A stretch of 64,000 bases of DNA, from assembly GCF_047948215.1 (NCBI RefSeq), contig NC_134460.1:148608049-148672048 (forward strand). The letters are read 5' to 3'. Of this stretch, positions 15,001-29,300 are shown one piece after another. The stretch comes from Lycorma delicatula. Its lineage: Eukaryota > Arthropoda > Insecta > Hemiptera > Fulgoridae. The position numbers and the translations under genes are program-made. Every line of letters begins with the position of its first letter. The first letter of the stretch is position 1. The notes beneath the pieces are model-generated. The model was given only the letters and a program-made list of their open reading frames with translations, was not told the DNA's origin and made no database searches.

Positions 15001-18000
15001 GTCCGAAACGTTTAGGAACCACTGCTTTTGACTTCTTTGAATGAATAACAAGAGAGTGTGCTTTGATCATAAATTATTTTACAGTATCAAACGATCAAGA
15101 ACAGGAATGAAATTTTATTGCATGGAAGCACAAAATAAATTGTAGAAGTAGGTGTTATCCTGACCATAAAACACAGACATTGATTTCAATGGCCGGTCAA
15201 TGAAGTGAATAATGTTTTTTTTAAATCACATTTTACAAAAAAAATTAAAAAATGATTTATTTTCACACTGTTTTTATCATATACAGAATACCATGATTAA
15301 TTAATCCCTTGTATAGGGGACTGTATAAAGTTTTTTGCAGAAATTTTCTGCAAAGCCCATACTTTTTCCCTAACTTCATTTTAAAATATGCAAATTAAAC
15401 ATTCATAACAATAAGGAGGGAAAGATAAATTAATAATTTTTTTTTTCTTGATATACTTCAATAAAAATCAGTTATGTTTTCACGTATACAGTGGTTAATA
15501 TATAAAAAGTTCTCCTCAGATTAGAAATCTTTAATGTAATACTAACAAAAAACTCTTGCAACAGAATGCAAACCATAACCGACTACGTGTAAGAGATAAT
15601 TTAGTGACTTTGTTAAATAAATGATAACTTACCAGATTAATATTTTAGCTGGTGGTTAGAAGCTCACACAACTGGTCCAGTGGTTACAACAATTGAGGTT
15701 AGATATGTTGCTTGATAAACATAATGTGTCTACAGAGAATACAACAAAAGATTTACTATTAGAAATATAGTAACACGAACCAAATCATATACAAATAATT
15801 ATTAATTAGATAAATAAAACCTTCAATTTTTTACATAAAGAAATCTGATCATAAGGTTTTATATTCTTTTTTTATAATCTAATAAAAGCGAAAATTTTAC
15901 TCACTTATGTCATTTAGATGGTGATACTGTTATTCTTAAACTGATCATCTTCACTTGACCACGTTGAAATTACATTTTTCATATTTTTTTTGTTATACAT
16001 TCATCATCACCTGGAAATTTTCTTAGTATTATTTTAGTTTTCTTGTTCCAACATTAATTTTTAAATATACAAGTATTTTTGTGCCTGAAAAAACCATGAA
16101 ACAAATTAAAATAATATTAGTATAAAAATTGTAAAATAAATTAACAATCTAATAATATATTAAGTCTTCTGGAATCAAATTATTTATTTCTTCTCTTCAT
16201 CACACCATAGTTTTTATCCCTGATTAGTTTAACAATCTGAAACAAAATTATTAAAAATATCAAATCAATTCGTAAAAACACAGTTACATGTATGTAAAAT
16301 ATATTGCATAATAAAATTTAAAAAAACATAGGAAAATTACCCATACCTTTACCTGGCTTCCGAGCATTCACTTTAATTTTAAATATAAGTAACAAAAACT
16401 TTTTAAAATTATATCGGAGTTCAAAATAGGGAGATTTGATGTTTCGTTTATGAAACGCGAGGACAATAAACATAACTAATTTTAACTTAAATAACATAAT
16501 GCACTTGTAAAAATAATAAACACATATAACACTACTTAACACAATGACCAACATACTAAACAAAAATAATTCTAATGAAACACAAAAACACTACAAAAAA
16601 CATACAACACATAACATAAAATACATTTAAAATCCACTGAGGGGTTTAAGGGAAATTAGTTTATGGAACGTGAACGCGACTTAAAAAAATACAAGTCAAA
16701 ACCTAAAACACAAAATACACCTGTAATAAACACAACATGCAAAAACATAATTAAAAACATTTACAACATACACAGAGACTTACTTTTGGGGCGGGAATTT
16801 CGGGACGTGAACGCGAATTAGCATAACTAATTCCAAAGTAAAACAGTAATTCGCATAATGAAACAGTAATAAACATAATTAAAAAACAATTACAACCGTT
16901 TTAGGGGCAGCGAGATGATGGGTTATGGAATGGGAACGCGACTGAACATATCTCTAACTTATAATACTTAATGACCCAGTTAACATGAAGAAAATTTACA
17001 AACTACTGAGATGATTACCTGAAAAATGCGATTTTTTCCAATGTCCTAACACGCTAAATTACTCCACTATGCACATGCATCCAATAAAGAATACATAATT
17101 ACCTGAAGAAGAAACTAATCTTACTAAAAATGGAGAACCTGTTGCAATGTAATACCAACCTTCTTTCAATTTGCATTATCAATTTCATTGTTGTCATATT
17201 AATGCTGTTCACTCTAAACCTACTTATCTAATCGTTGTCGTACCTGCAACAAATGATACGAGATGCTTATTCACTCGTTTGTCGCGAAATATTGTTAAAG
17301 TTTCATAATAAAATTTTAAAAGATTTTTATAGTTATTAATTTTTGCAATAAACCCATAATAGATTGTATTTATTTCAATCCCTTACTTACGGGCATTTAT
17401 AGATTTTCGTTGCGAATGGCACAATGGAAAACGTAATTACAAACGGCGACGCGAGTCCGAAACGTTTAGGAACCACTGCTTTTGACTTCTTTGAAATAAT
17501 AACAAGAGAGTGTGCTTTGATCATAAATTATTTTACAGTATCAAACGATCAAGAACAGGAATGAAATTTTATTGCATGGAAGCACAAAATAAATTGAAGA
17601 AGTAGGTGTTATCCTGACCATAAAACACAGAGATTGATTTCAATGGCCGGTCAATGAAGTGAATAATGTTTTTTTTAAATCACATTTTACAAAAAAAATT
17701 AAAAAAAGATTTATTTTCACACTGTTTATGTCATATACAGAATACCATGATTAATGAATCCCTTGTATAGGGGACTGTATAAAGTTGTCTGCAGAAATTT
17801 TCTGCAAAGCCCATACTTTTTCCCTAACTTCATTTTAAAATATGCAAATTAAACATTCATAACAATAAGGAGGGAAAGATTAATTAATAATTTTTTTTTT
17901 CTTGATATACTTCAATAAAAATCAGTTATGTTTTCACGTATACAGTGGTTAATATATAAAAAGTTCTCCTCAGATTAGAAATCTTTAATGTAATACTAAC

Positions 18001-20364
18001 AAAAAACTCTTGCAACAGAATGCAAACCATAACCGACTACGTGTAAGAGATAATTTAGTGACTTTGTTAAATAAATGATAACTTACCAGATTAATATTTT
18101 AGCTGGTGGTTAGAAGCTCACACAACTGGTCCAGTGGTTACAACAATTGAGGTTAGATATGTTGCTTGATAAACATAATGTGTCTACAGAGAATACAACA
18201 AAAGATTTACTATTAGAAATATAGTAACACGAACCAAATCATAATACAAATGATTAGTAAAAATTAAATATAAAATTAATACCATTTATTCAACTTTAGA
18301 AAAATAAAATGTTCAATGTAGTAAATGTTTACAAGAAGCTTCTTATTAATATTTAAGGATAAATAACTATAATTGATCGTTTTTATTAAAACCTCTAATG
18401 CACAGTTCCATGAAATGATGTAACATTAATGTTGTCAAAATTAATACTGTCTTAAACAAAAAAAATCCTTCAATTTTTTACATAAAGAAATCTGATCATA
18501 AGGTTTTATATTCTTTTTTTATAATCTAATAAATTGAAAATTTTACTCACTTATGTCATTTAGATGCTGATACTGTTATTCTTAAACTGCAATCTTCACT
18601 TGACCTTGTTGAAATTACATTTTTCATATTTTCTTTGTTATACATTCATCATCACATGGAAATTTTCTAAGTATTATTTTAGTTTTCTTGTTCCAACATT
18701 AATTTTTAAATATACAAATATTTTTGTGCCTGAAAAAACCACGAAACAAATTAAAATAATATTAGTATAAAAATTGTAAAATAAATTAACAATCTAATAA
18801 TATATTAAGTCTTCTGGAATCAAATTATTCATTTCTTCTCTTCATCACACCATAGTTTTTATCCCTGATTAGTTTAACAATCTGAAACAAAATTATTAAA
18901 AATATCAAATCAATTCGTAAAAACACAGTTACATGTGTGTAAAATATATTGCATAATAAAATTTAAAAAAACATAGGAAAATTACCCATACCTTTACCTG
19001 GCTTCCGAGCATTCACTTTAATTTTAAATATAAGTAACAAAAACTTTTTAAAATTATATCGGAGTTCAAAATAGGGAGATTTGATGTTTCGTTTATGAAA
19101 CGCGAGGACAATAAACATAACTAATTTTAACTTAAATAACATAATGCACTTGTAAAAATAATAAACACATATAACACTACTTAACACAATGACCAACATA
19201 CTAAACAAAAATAATTCTAATGAAACACAAAAACACTACAAAAAACATACAACACATAACATAAAATACATTTAAAATCCACTGAGGGGTTTAAGGGAAA
19301 TTAGTTTATGGAACGTGAACGCGACTTAAAAAAATACAAGTCAAAACCTAAAACACAAAATACACCTGTAATAAACACAACATGCAAAAACATAATTAAA
19401 AACATTTACAACATACACAGAGACTTACTTTTGGGGCGGGAATTTCGGGACGTGAACGCGAATTAGCATAACTAATTCCAAAGTAAAACGCATAATGAAA
19501 CAGTAATAAACATAATTAAAAAACAATTACAACCGTTTTAGGGGCAGCGAGATGATGGGTTATGGAATGGGAACGCGACTGAACATATCTCTAACTTATA
19601 ATACTTAATGACCCAGTTAACATGAAGAAAATTTACAAACTACTGAGATGATTACCTGAAAAATGCGATTTTTTCCAATGTCCTAACACGCTAAATTACT
19701 CCACTATGCACATGCATCCAATAAAGAATACATAATTACCTGAAGAAGAAACTAATCTTACTAAAAATGGAGAACCTGTTGCAATGTAATACCAACCTTC
19801 TTTCAATTTGCATTATCAATTTCATTGTTGTCATATTAATGCTGTTCACTCTAAACCTACTTATCTAATCGTTGTCGTACCTGCAACAAATGATACGAGA
19901 TGCTTCTTCACTCGTTTGTTGCGAAATATTGTTAAAGTTTCATAATAAAATTTTAAAAGATTTTTATAGTTATTAATTTTTGCAATAAACCCATAATAGA
20001 TTGTATTTATTTCAATCCCTTACTTACGGGCATTTATAGATTTTCGTTGCGAATGGCACAATGGAAAACGTAATTAGAAACGGCGACGCAAGTCCGAAAC
20101 GTTTAGGAACCACTGCTTTTGACTTCTTTGAAATAATAACAAGAGAGTGTGCTTTGATCATAAATTATTTTACAGTATCAAACGATCAAGAACAGGAATG
20201 AAATTTTATTGCATGGAAGCACAAAATAAATTGAAGAAGTAGGTGTTATCCTGACCATAAAACACAGACATTGATTTCAATGGCCGGTCAATGAAGTGAA
20301 TAATGTTTTTTTTAAATCACATTTTACAAAAAAAATTAAAAAAAGATTTATTTTCACACTGTTT
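1..20364. repeat. Four copies of a 5,091-bp higher-order repeat (S+L dimer)
   Basis: Copies span 1-5091, 5092-10182, 10183-15273 and 15274-20364. Each is a short unit of 2,454 bp followed by a long unit of 2,637 bp, and the period is exactly 5,091 in all four. The copies look nearly identical by eye. The exception is a patch of linked variants at about 14,119-15,424, described in the findings. Identical period with few differences indicates recent amplification or active homogenisation of the dimer rather than of the monomer. Confidence 0.95.
2972..3195. repeat. Segment that distinguishes L units from S units
   Basis: L units carry roughly 190-220 bp here that S units replace with a short AT-rich linker ending TTAGATAAATAAAACC. 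The equivalent segment lies near 8064, 13158 and 18244 in the other L units. A related version is present in the edge units starting at 30176, 32785, 35389 and 37997. Because the diverged edge units have it, the S form is more simply explained as a derived deletion. I see no transposon ends or target duplication around it. Confidence 0.8.
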
Positions 20365-23300
20365 ATGTCATATACAGAATACCATGATTAATGAATCCCT
20401 TGTATAGGGGACTGTATAAAGTTGTCTGCAAAATTTTCTGCAAAGCCCATACTTTTTCCCTAACTTCATTTTAAAATATGCAAATTAAACATTCATAACA
20501 ATAAGGAGGGAAAGATTAATTAATAATTTTTTTTTCTTGATATACTTCAATAAAAATCAGTTATGTTTTCACGTATACAGTGGTTAATATATAAAAAGTT
20601 CTCCTCAGATTAGAAATCTTAAATGTAATACTAACAAAAAACTCTTGCAACAGAATGCAAACCATAACCGACTACGTGTAAGAGATAATTTAGTGACTTT
20701 GTTAAATAAATGATAACTTACCAGATTAATATTTTAGCTGGTGGTTAGAAGCTCACACAACTGGTCCAGTGGTTACAACAATTGAGGTTAGATATGTTGC
20801 TTGATAAACATAATGTGTCTACAGAGAATACAACAAAAGATTTACTATTAGAAATATAGTAACACGAACCAAATCATATACAAATAATTATTAATTAGAT
20901 AAATAAAACCTTCAATTTTTTACATAAAGAAATCTGATCATAAGGTTTTATATTCTTTTTTTATAATCTAATAAAAGCGAAAATTTTACTCACTTATGTC
21001 ATTTAGATGGTGATACTGTTATTCTTAAACTGATCATCTTCACTTGACCACGTTGAAATTACATTTTTCATATTTTTTTTGTTATACATTCATCATCACC
21101 TGGAAATTTTCTTAGTATTATTTTAGTTTTCTTGTTCCAACATTAATTTTTAAATATACAAGTATTTTTGTGCCTGAAAAAAAAAATGAAACAAATTAAA
21201 ATAATATTAGTATAAAAATTGTAAAATAAATTAACAATCTAATAATATATTAAGTCTTCTGGAATCAAATTATTTATTTCTTCTCTTCATCACACCATAG
21301 TTTTTATCCCTGATTAGTTTAACAATCTGAAACAAAATTATTAAAAATATCAAATCAATTCGTAAAAACACAGTTACATGTATGTAAAATATATTGCATA
21401 ATAAAATTTAAAAAAACATAGGAAAATTACCCATACCTTTACCTGGCTTCCGAGCATTCACTTTAATTTTAAATATAAGTAACAAAAACTTTTTAAAATT
21501 ATATCGGAGTTCAAAATAGGGAGATTTGATGTTTCGTTTATGAAACGCGAGGACAATAAACATAACTAATTTTAACTTAAATAACATAATGCACTTGTAA
21601 AAATAATAAACACATATAACACTACTTAACACAATGACCAACATACTAAACAAAAATAATTCTAATGAAACACAAAAACACTACAAAAAACATACAACAC
21701 ATAACATAAAATACATTTAAAATCCACTGAGGGGTTTAAGGGAAATTAGTTTATGGAACGTGAACGCGACTTAAAAAAATACAAGTCAAAACCTAAAACA
21801 CAAAATACACCTGTAATAAACACAACATGCAAAAACATAATTAAAAACATTTACAACATACACAGAGACTTACTTTTGGGGCGGGAATTTCGGGACGTGA
21901 ACACGAATTAGCATAACTAATTCCAAAGTAAAACAGTAATTCGCATAATGAAACAGTAATAAACATAATTAAAAAACAATTACAACCGTTTTAGGGGCAG
22001 CGAGATGATGGGTTATGGAATGGGAACGCGACTGAACATATCTCTAACTTATAATACTTAATGACCCAGTTAACATGAAGAAAATTTACAAACTACTGAG
22101 ATGATTACCTGAAAAATGCGATTTTTTCCAATGTCCTAACACGCTAAATTACTCCACTATGCACATGCATCCAATAAAGAATACATAATTACCTGAAGAA
22201 GAAACTAATCTTACTAAAAATGGAGAACCTGTTGCAATGTAATACCAACCTTCTTTCAATTTGCATTATCAATTTCATTGTTGTCATATTAATGCTGTTC
22301 ACTCTAAACCTACTTATCTAATCGTTGTCGTACCTGCAACAAATGATACGAGATGCTTCTTCACTCGTTTGTCGCGAAATATTGTTAAAGTTTCATAATA
22401 AAATTTTAAAAGATTTTTATAGTTATTAATTTTTGCAATAAACCCATAATAGATTGTATTTATTTCAATCCCTTACTTACGGGCATTTATAGATTTTCGT
22501 TGCGAATGGCACAATGGAAAACGTAATTAGAAACGGCGACGCAAGTCCGAAACGTTTAGGAACCACTGCTTTTGACTTCTTTGAAATAATAACAAGAGAG
22601 TGTGCTTTGATCATAAATTATTTTACAGTATCAAACGATCAAGAACAGGAATGAAATTTTATTGCATGGAAGCACAAAATAAATTGAAGAAGTAGGTGTT
22701 ATCCTGACCATAAAACACAGACATTGATTTCAATGGCCGGTCAATGAAGTGAATAATGTTTTTTTTAAATCACATTTTACAAAAAAAATTAAAAAAAGAT
22801 TTATTTTCACACTGTTTATGTCATATACAGAATACCATGATTAATGAATCCCTTGTATAGGGGACTGTATAAAGTTGTCTGCAAAATTTTCTGCAAAGCC
22901 CATACTTTTTCCCTAACTTCATTTTAAAATATGCAAATTAAACATTCATAACAATAAGGAGGGAAAGATTAATTAATAATTTTTTTTTCTTGATATACTT
23001 CAATAAAAATCAGTTATGTTTTCACGTATACAGTGGTTAATATATAAAAAGTTCTCCTCAGATTAGAAATCTTAAATGTAATACTAACAAAAAACTCTTG
23101 CAACAGAATGCAAACCATAACCGACTACGTGTAAGAGATAATTTAGTGACTTTGTTAAATAAATGATAACTTACCAGATTAATATTTTAGCTGGTGGTTA
23201 GAAGCTCACACAACTGGTCCAGTGGTTACAACAATTGAGGTTAGATATGTTGCTTGATAAACATAATGTGTCTACAGAGAATACAACAAAAGATTTACTA

Positions 23301-26300
23301 TTAGAAATATAGTAACACGAACCAAATCATATACAAATAATTATTAATTAGATAAATAAAACCTTCAATTTTTTACATAAAGAAATCTGATCATAAGGTT
23401 TTATATTCTTTTTTTATAATCTAATAAAAGCGAAAATTTTACTCACTTATGTCATTTAGATGGTGATACTGTTATTCTTAAACTGATCATCTTCACTTGA
23501 CCACGTTGAAATTACATTTTTCATATTTTTTTTGTTATACATTCATCATCACCTGGAAATTTTCTTAGTATTATTTTAGTTTTCTTGTTCCAACATTAAT
23601 TTTTAAATATACAAGTATTTTTGTGCCTGAAAAAAAAAATGAAACAAATTAAAATAATATTAGTATAAAAATTGTAAAATAAATTAACAATCTAATAATA
23701 TATTAAGTCTTCTGGAATCAAATTATTTATTTCTTCTCTTCATCACACCATAGTTTTTATCCCTGATTAGTTTAACAATCTGAAACAAAATTATTAAAAA
23801 TATCAAATCAATTCGTAAAAACACAGTTACATGTATGTAAAATATATTGCATAATAAAATTTAAAAAAACATAGGAAAATTACCCATACCTTTACCTGGC
23901 TTCCGAGCATTCACTTTAATTTTAAATATAAGTAACAAAAACTTTTTAAAATTATATCGGAGTTCAAAATAGGGAGATTTGATGTTTCGTTTATGAAACG
24001 CGAGGACAATAAACATAACTAATTTTAACTTAAATAACATAATGCACTTGTAAAAATAATAAACACATATAACACTACTTAACACAATGACCAACATACT
24101 AAACAAAAATAATTCTAATGAAACACAAAAACACTACAAAAAACATACAACACATAACATAAAATACATTTAAAATCCACTGAGGGGTTTAAGGGAAATT
24201 AGTTTATGGAACGTGAACGCGACTTAAAAAAATACAAGTCAAAACCTAAAACACAAAATACACCTGTAATAAACACAACATGCAAAAACATAATTAAAAA
24301 CATTTACAACATACACAGAGACTTACTTTTGGGGCGGGAATTTCGGGACGTGAACGCGAATTAGCATAACTAATTCCAAAGTAAAACAGTAATTCGCATA
24401 ATGAAACAGTAATAAACATAATTAAAAAACAATTACAACCGTTTTAGGGGCAGCGAGATGATGGGTTATGGAATGGGAACGCGACTGAACATATCTCTAA
24501 CTTATAATACTTAATGACCCAGTTAACATGAAGAAAATTTACAAACTACTGAGATGATTACCTGAAAAATGCGATTTTTTCCAATGTCCTAACACGCTAA
24601 ATTACTCCACTATGCACATGCATCCAATAAAGAATACATAATTACCTGAAGAAGAAACTAATCTTACTAAAAATGGAGAACCTGTTGCAATGTAATACCA
24701 ACCTTCTTTCAATTTGCATTATCAATTTCATTGTTGTCATATTAATGCTGTTCACTCTAAACCTACTTATCTAATCGTTGTCGTACCTGCAACAAATGAT
24801 ACGAGATGCTTCTTCACTCGTTTGTCGCGAAATATTGTTAAAGTTTCATAATAAAATTTTAAAAGATTTTTATAGTTATTAATTTTTGCAATAAACCCAT
24901 AATAGATTGTATTTATTTCAATCCCTTACTTACGGGCATTTATAGATTTTCGTTGCGAATGGCACAATGGAAAACGTAATTAGAAACGGCGACGCAAGTC
25001 CGAAACGTTTAGGAACCACTGCTTTTGACTTCTTTGAAATAATAACAAGAGAGTGTGCTTTGATCATAAATTATTTTACAGTATCAAACGATCAAGAACA
25101 GGAATGAAATTTTATTGCATGGAAGCACAAAATAAATTGAAGAAGTAGGTGTTATCCTGACCATAAAACACAGACATTGATTTCAATGGCCGGTCAATGA
25201 AGTGAATAATGTTTTTTTTAAATCACATTTTACAAAAAAAATTAAAAAAAGATTTATTTTCACACTGTTTATGTCATATACAGAATACCATGATTAATGA
25301 ATCCCTTGTATAGGGGACTGTATAAAGTTGTCTGCAAAATTTTCTGCAAAGCCCATACTTTTTCCCTAACTTCATTTTAAAATATGCAAATTAAACATTC
25401 ATAACAATAAGGAGGGAAAGATTAATTAATAATTTTTTTTTCTTGATATACTTCAATAAAAATCAGTTATGTTTTCACGTATACAGTGGTTAATATATAA
25501 AAAGTTCTCCTCAGATTAGAAATCTTAAATGTAATACTAACAAAAAACTCTTGCAACAGAATGCAAACCATAACCGACTACGTGTAAGAGATAATTTAGT
25601 GACTTTGTTAAATAAATGATAACTTACCAGATTAATATTTTAGCTGGTGGTTAGAAGCTCACACAACTGGTCCAGTGGTTACAACAATTGAGGTTAGATA
25701 TGTTGCTTGATAAACATAATGTGTCTACAGAGAATACAACAAAAGATTTACTATTAGAAATATAGTAACACGAACCAAATCATATACAAATAATTATTAA
25801 TTAGATAAATAAAACCTTCAATTTTTTACATAAAGAAATCTGATCATAAGGTTTTATATTCTTTTTTTATAATCTAATAAAAGCGAAAATTTTACTCACT
25901 TATGTCATTTAGATGGTGATACTGTTATTCTTAAACTGATCATCTTCACTTGACCACGTTGAAATTACATTTTTCATATTTTTTTTGTTATACATTCATC
26001 ATCACCTGGAAATTTTCTTAGTATTATTTTAGTTTTCTTGTTCCAACATTAATTTTTAAATATACAAGTATTTTTGTGCCTGAAAAAAAAAATGAAACAA
26101 ATTAAAATAATATTAGTATAAAAATTGTAAAATAAATTAACAAACTAATAATATATTAAGTCTTCTGGAATCAAATTGTTCATTTCTTCTCTTCATCACA
26201 CCATACTTTTTATCCCTGATTAGTTTAACAATCTGAAACAAAATTATTAAATATATCAAATCAATTCGTAAAAACACAGTTACATGTATGTAAAATATAT

Positions 26301-29300
26301 TGCATAATAAAAAATTTAAAAAAACATAGGAAAATTACCCATACCTTTACCTGGCTTACGAGCATTCACTTTAATTTTAAATATAAGTAACAAAAACTTT
26401 TTAAAATTATATCGGAGTTCAAAATATGGAGATTTGATGTTTCGTTTATGAAACGCGCGGCCGATAAACATAACTAATTTTAACTTAAATAACATAATGC
26501 ACTTGTAAAACACATATAACACATATAACACTACTTAACACAATGACCAACATACTAAACAAAAATAATTCTAATGAAACACAAAAACACTACAAAAAAC
26601 ATACAACACATAACATAAAATACATTTAAAATCCACTGAGGGGTTTAAGGGAAATTAGTTTATGGAACGTGAACGCGACTTAAAAAAATACAAGTCAAAA
26701 CCTAAAACACAAAATACACCTGTAATAAACACAACATGCAAAAACATAATTAAAAACATTTACAACATACACAGAGACTTACTTTTGGGGCGGGTATTTC
26801 GGGACGTGAACGCGAATTAGCATAACTAATTCCAAAGTAAAACAGTAATTCGCATAATGAAACAGTAATAAACATAATTAAAAAACAATTACAACCGTTT
26901 TAGGGGCAGCGAGATGATGGGTTATGGAATGGGAACGCGACTGAACATATCTCTAACTTATAATACTTAATGACCCAGTTAACATGAAGAAAATTTACAA
27001 ACTACTGAGATGATTACCTGAAAAATGCGATTTTTTCCAATGTCCTAACACGCTAAATTACTCCACTATGCACATGCATCCAATAAAGAATACATAATTA
27101 CCTGAAGAAGACACTAATCTTACTAAAAATGGAGAACCTGTTGCAATGTAATACCATCCTCCTTTCAATTTGCATTATCAATTTCATTGTTGTCATATTA
27201 ATGCTGTTCACTCTAAACCTACTTATCTAATCGTTGTCGTACCTGCAACAAATGATACGAGATGCTTCTTCACTCGCTTGTCGCGCAATATTGTTAAAGT
27301 TTCATAATAAAATTTTAAAAGATTTTTATAGTTAATAATTTTTGCAATGAACCCATAATAGATTGTATTTATTTTAATCCCTTACTTACGGGCAGTCATA
27401 GATTTTCGTTGCGAATGGCACATAGGAAAATGTAATTAAAAACGGCGACGCGAGTCCGAAACGTTTAGGAACCACTGCTTTTGACTTCTTTGAATGAATA
27501 ACAAGAGAGTGTGCTTTGATCATAAATTATTTTACAGTATCAAACGATCAAGAACAGGAATGAAATTTTATTTCATGGAAGCACAAAATAAATTGTAGAA
27601 GTAGGTGTTATCCTGACCATAAAACACAGACATTGATTTCAATGGCCGGTCAGTGAAGTGAATAATGTTTTTTTTAAATCACATTTTACAAAAAAAATTA
27701 AAAAATGATTTATTTTCACACTGTTTTTATCATATACAGAATACCATAATTAATTAATCCCTTGTATAGGGGACTGTATAAAGTTTTCTGCAGTAATTTT
27801 CTGCAAAGCCCATACTTTTTCCCTAACTTCATTTTAAAATATGCAAATTAAACATTCATAACAATAAGGAGGGAAAGATAAATTAATAATTTTTTTTTTC
27901 TTGATATACTTCAATAAAAATCAGTTATGTTTTCACGAATACAGTGGTTAATATATAAAAAGTTCTCCTCAGATTAGAAATCTTTAATGTAATACTAACA
28001 AAAAACTCTTGCAACAGAATGCAAACCATAACCGACTACGTGTAAGAGATAATTTAGTGACTTTGTTAAATAAATGATAACTTACCAGATTAATATTTTA
28101 GCTGGTGGTTAGAAGCTCACGCAACTGGTCCAGTGGTTACAACAATTGAGGTTAGATATGTTGCTTGATAAACATAATGTGTCTACAGAGAATACAACAA
28201 AAGATTTACTATTAGAAATATAGTAACACGAACCAAATCATATACAAATAATTATTAATTAGATAAATAAAACCTTCAATTTTTTACATAAAGAAATCTG
28301 ATCATAAGGTTTTATATTCTTTTTTTATAATCTAATAAAAGCGAAAATTTTACTCACTTATGTCATTTAGATGGTGATACTGTTATTCTTAAACTGATCA
28401 TCTTCACTTGACCACGTTGAAATTACATTTTTCATATTTTTTTTGTTATACATTCATCATCACCTGGAAATTTTCTAAGTATTATTTTAGTTTTCTTGTT
28501 CCAACATTAATTTTTAAATATACAAGTATTTTTGTGCCTGAAAAAAAAAATGAAACAAATTAAAATAATATTAGTATAAAAATTGTAAAATAAATTAACA
28601 AACTAATAATATATTAAGTCTTCTGGAATCAAATTGTTCATTTCTTCCCTTCATCACACCATACTTTTTATCCCTGATTAGTTTAACAATCTGAAACAAA
28701 ATTATTAAATATATCAAATCAATTCGTAAAAACACAGTTACATGTATGTAAAATATATTGCATAATAAAAAATATAAAAAAACATAGGAAAATTACCCAT
28801 ACCTTTACCTGGCTTACGAGCATTCACTTTAATTTTAAATATAAGTAACAAAAACTTTTTAAAATTATATCGGAGTTCAAAATATGGAGATTTGATGTTT
28901 CGTTTATGAAACGCGCGGCCGATAAACATAACTAATTTTAACTTAAATAACATAATGCACTTGTAAAACACATATAACACTACTTAACCCAATGACCAAC
29001 ATACTAAACAAAAATAATTCTAATGAAACACAAAAACACTACAAAAAACATACAACACATAACATAAAATACATTTAAAATCCACTGAGGGGCTTAAGGG
29101 GAATTAGTTTATGGAACGTGAACGCGACTTAAAAAAATACAAGTCAAAACCTAAAACACAAAATACACCTGTAATAAACACAACATGCAAAAACATAATT
29201 AAAAACATTTACAACATACACAGAGACTTACTTTTGGGGCGGGAATTTCGGGACGTGAACGCGAATTAGCATAACTAATTCCAAAGTAAAACAGTAATTC

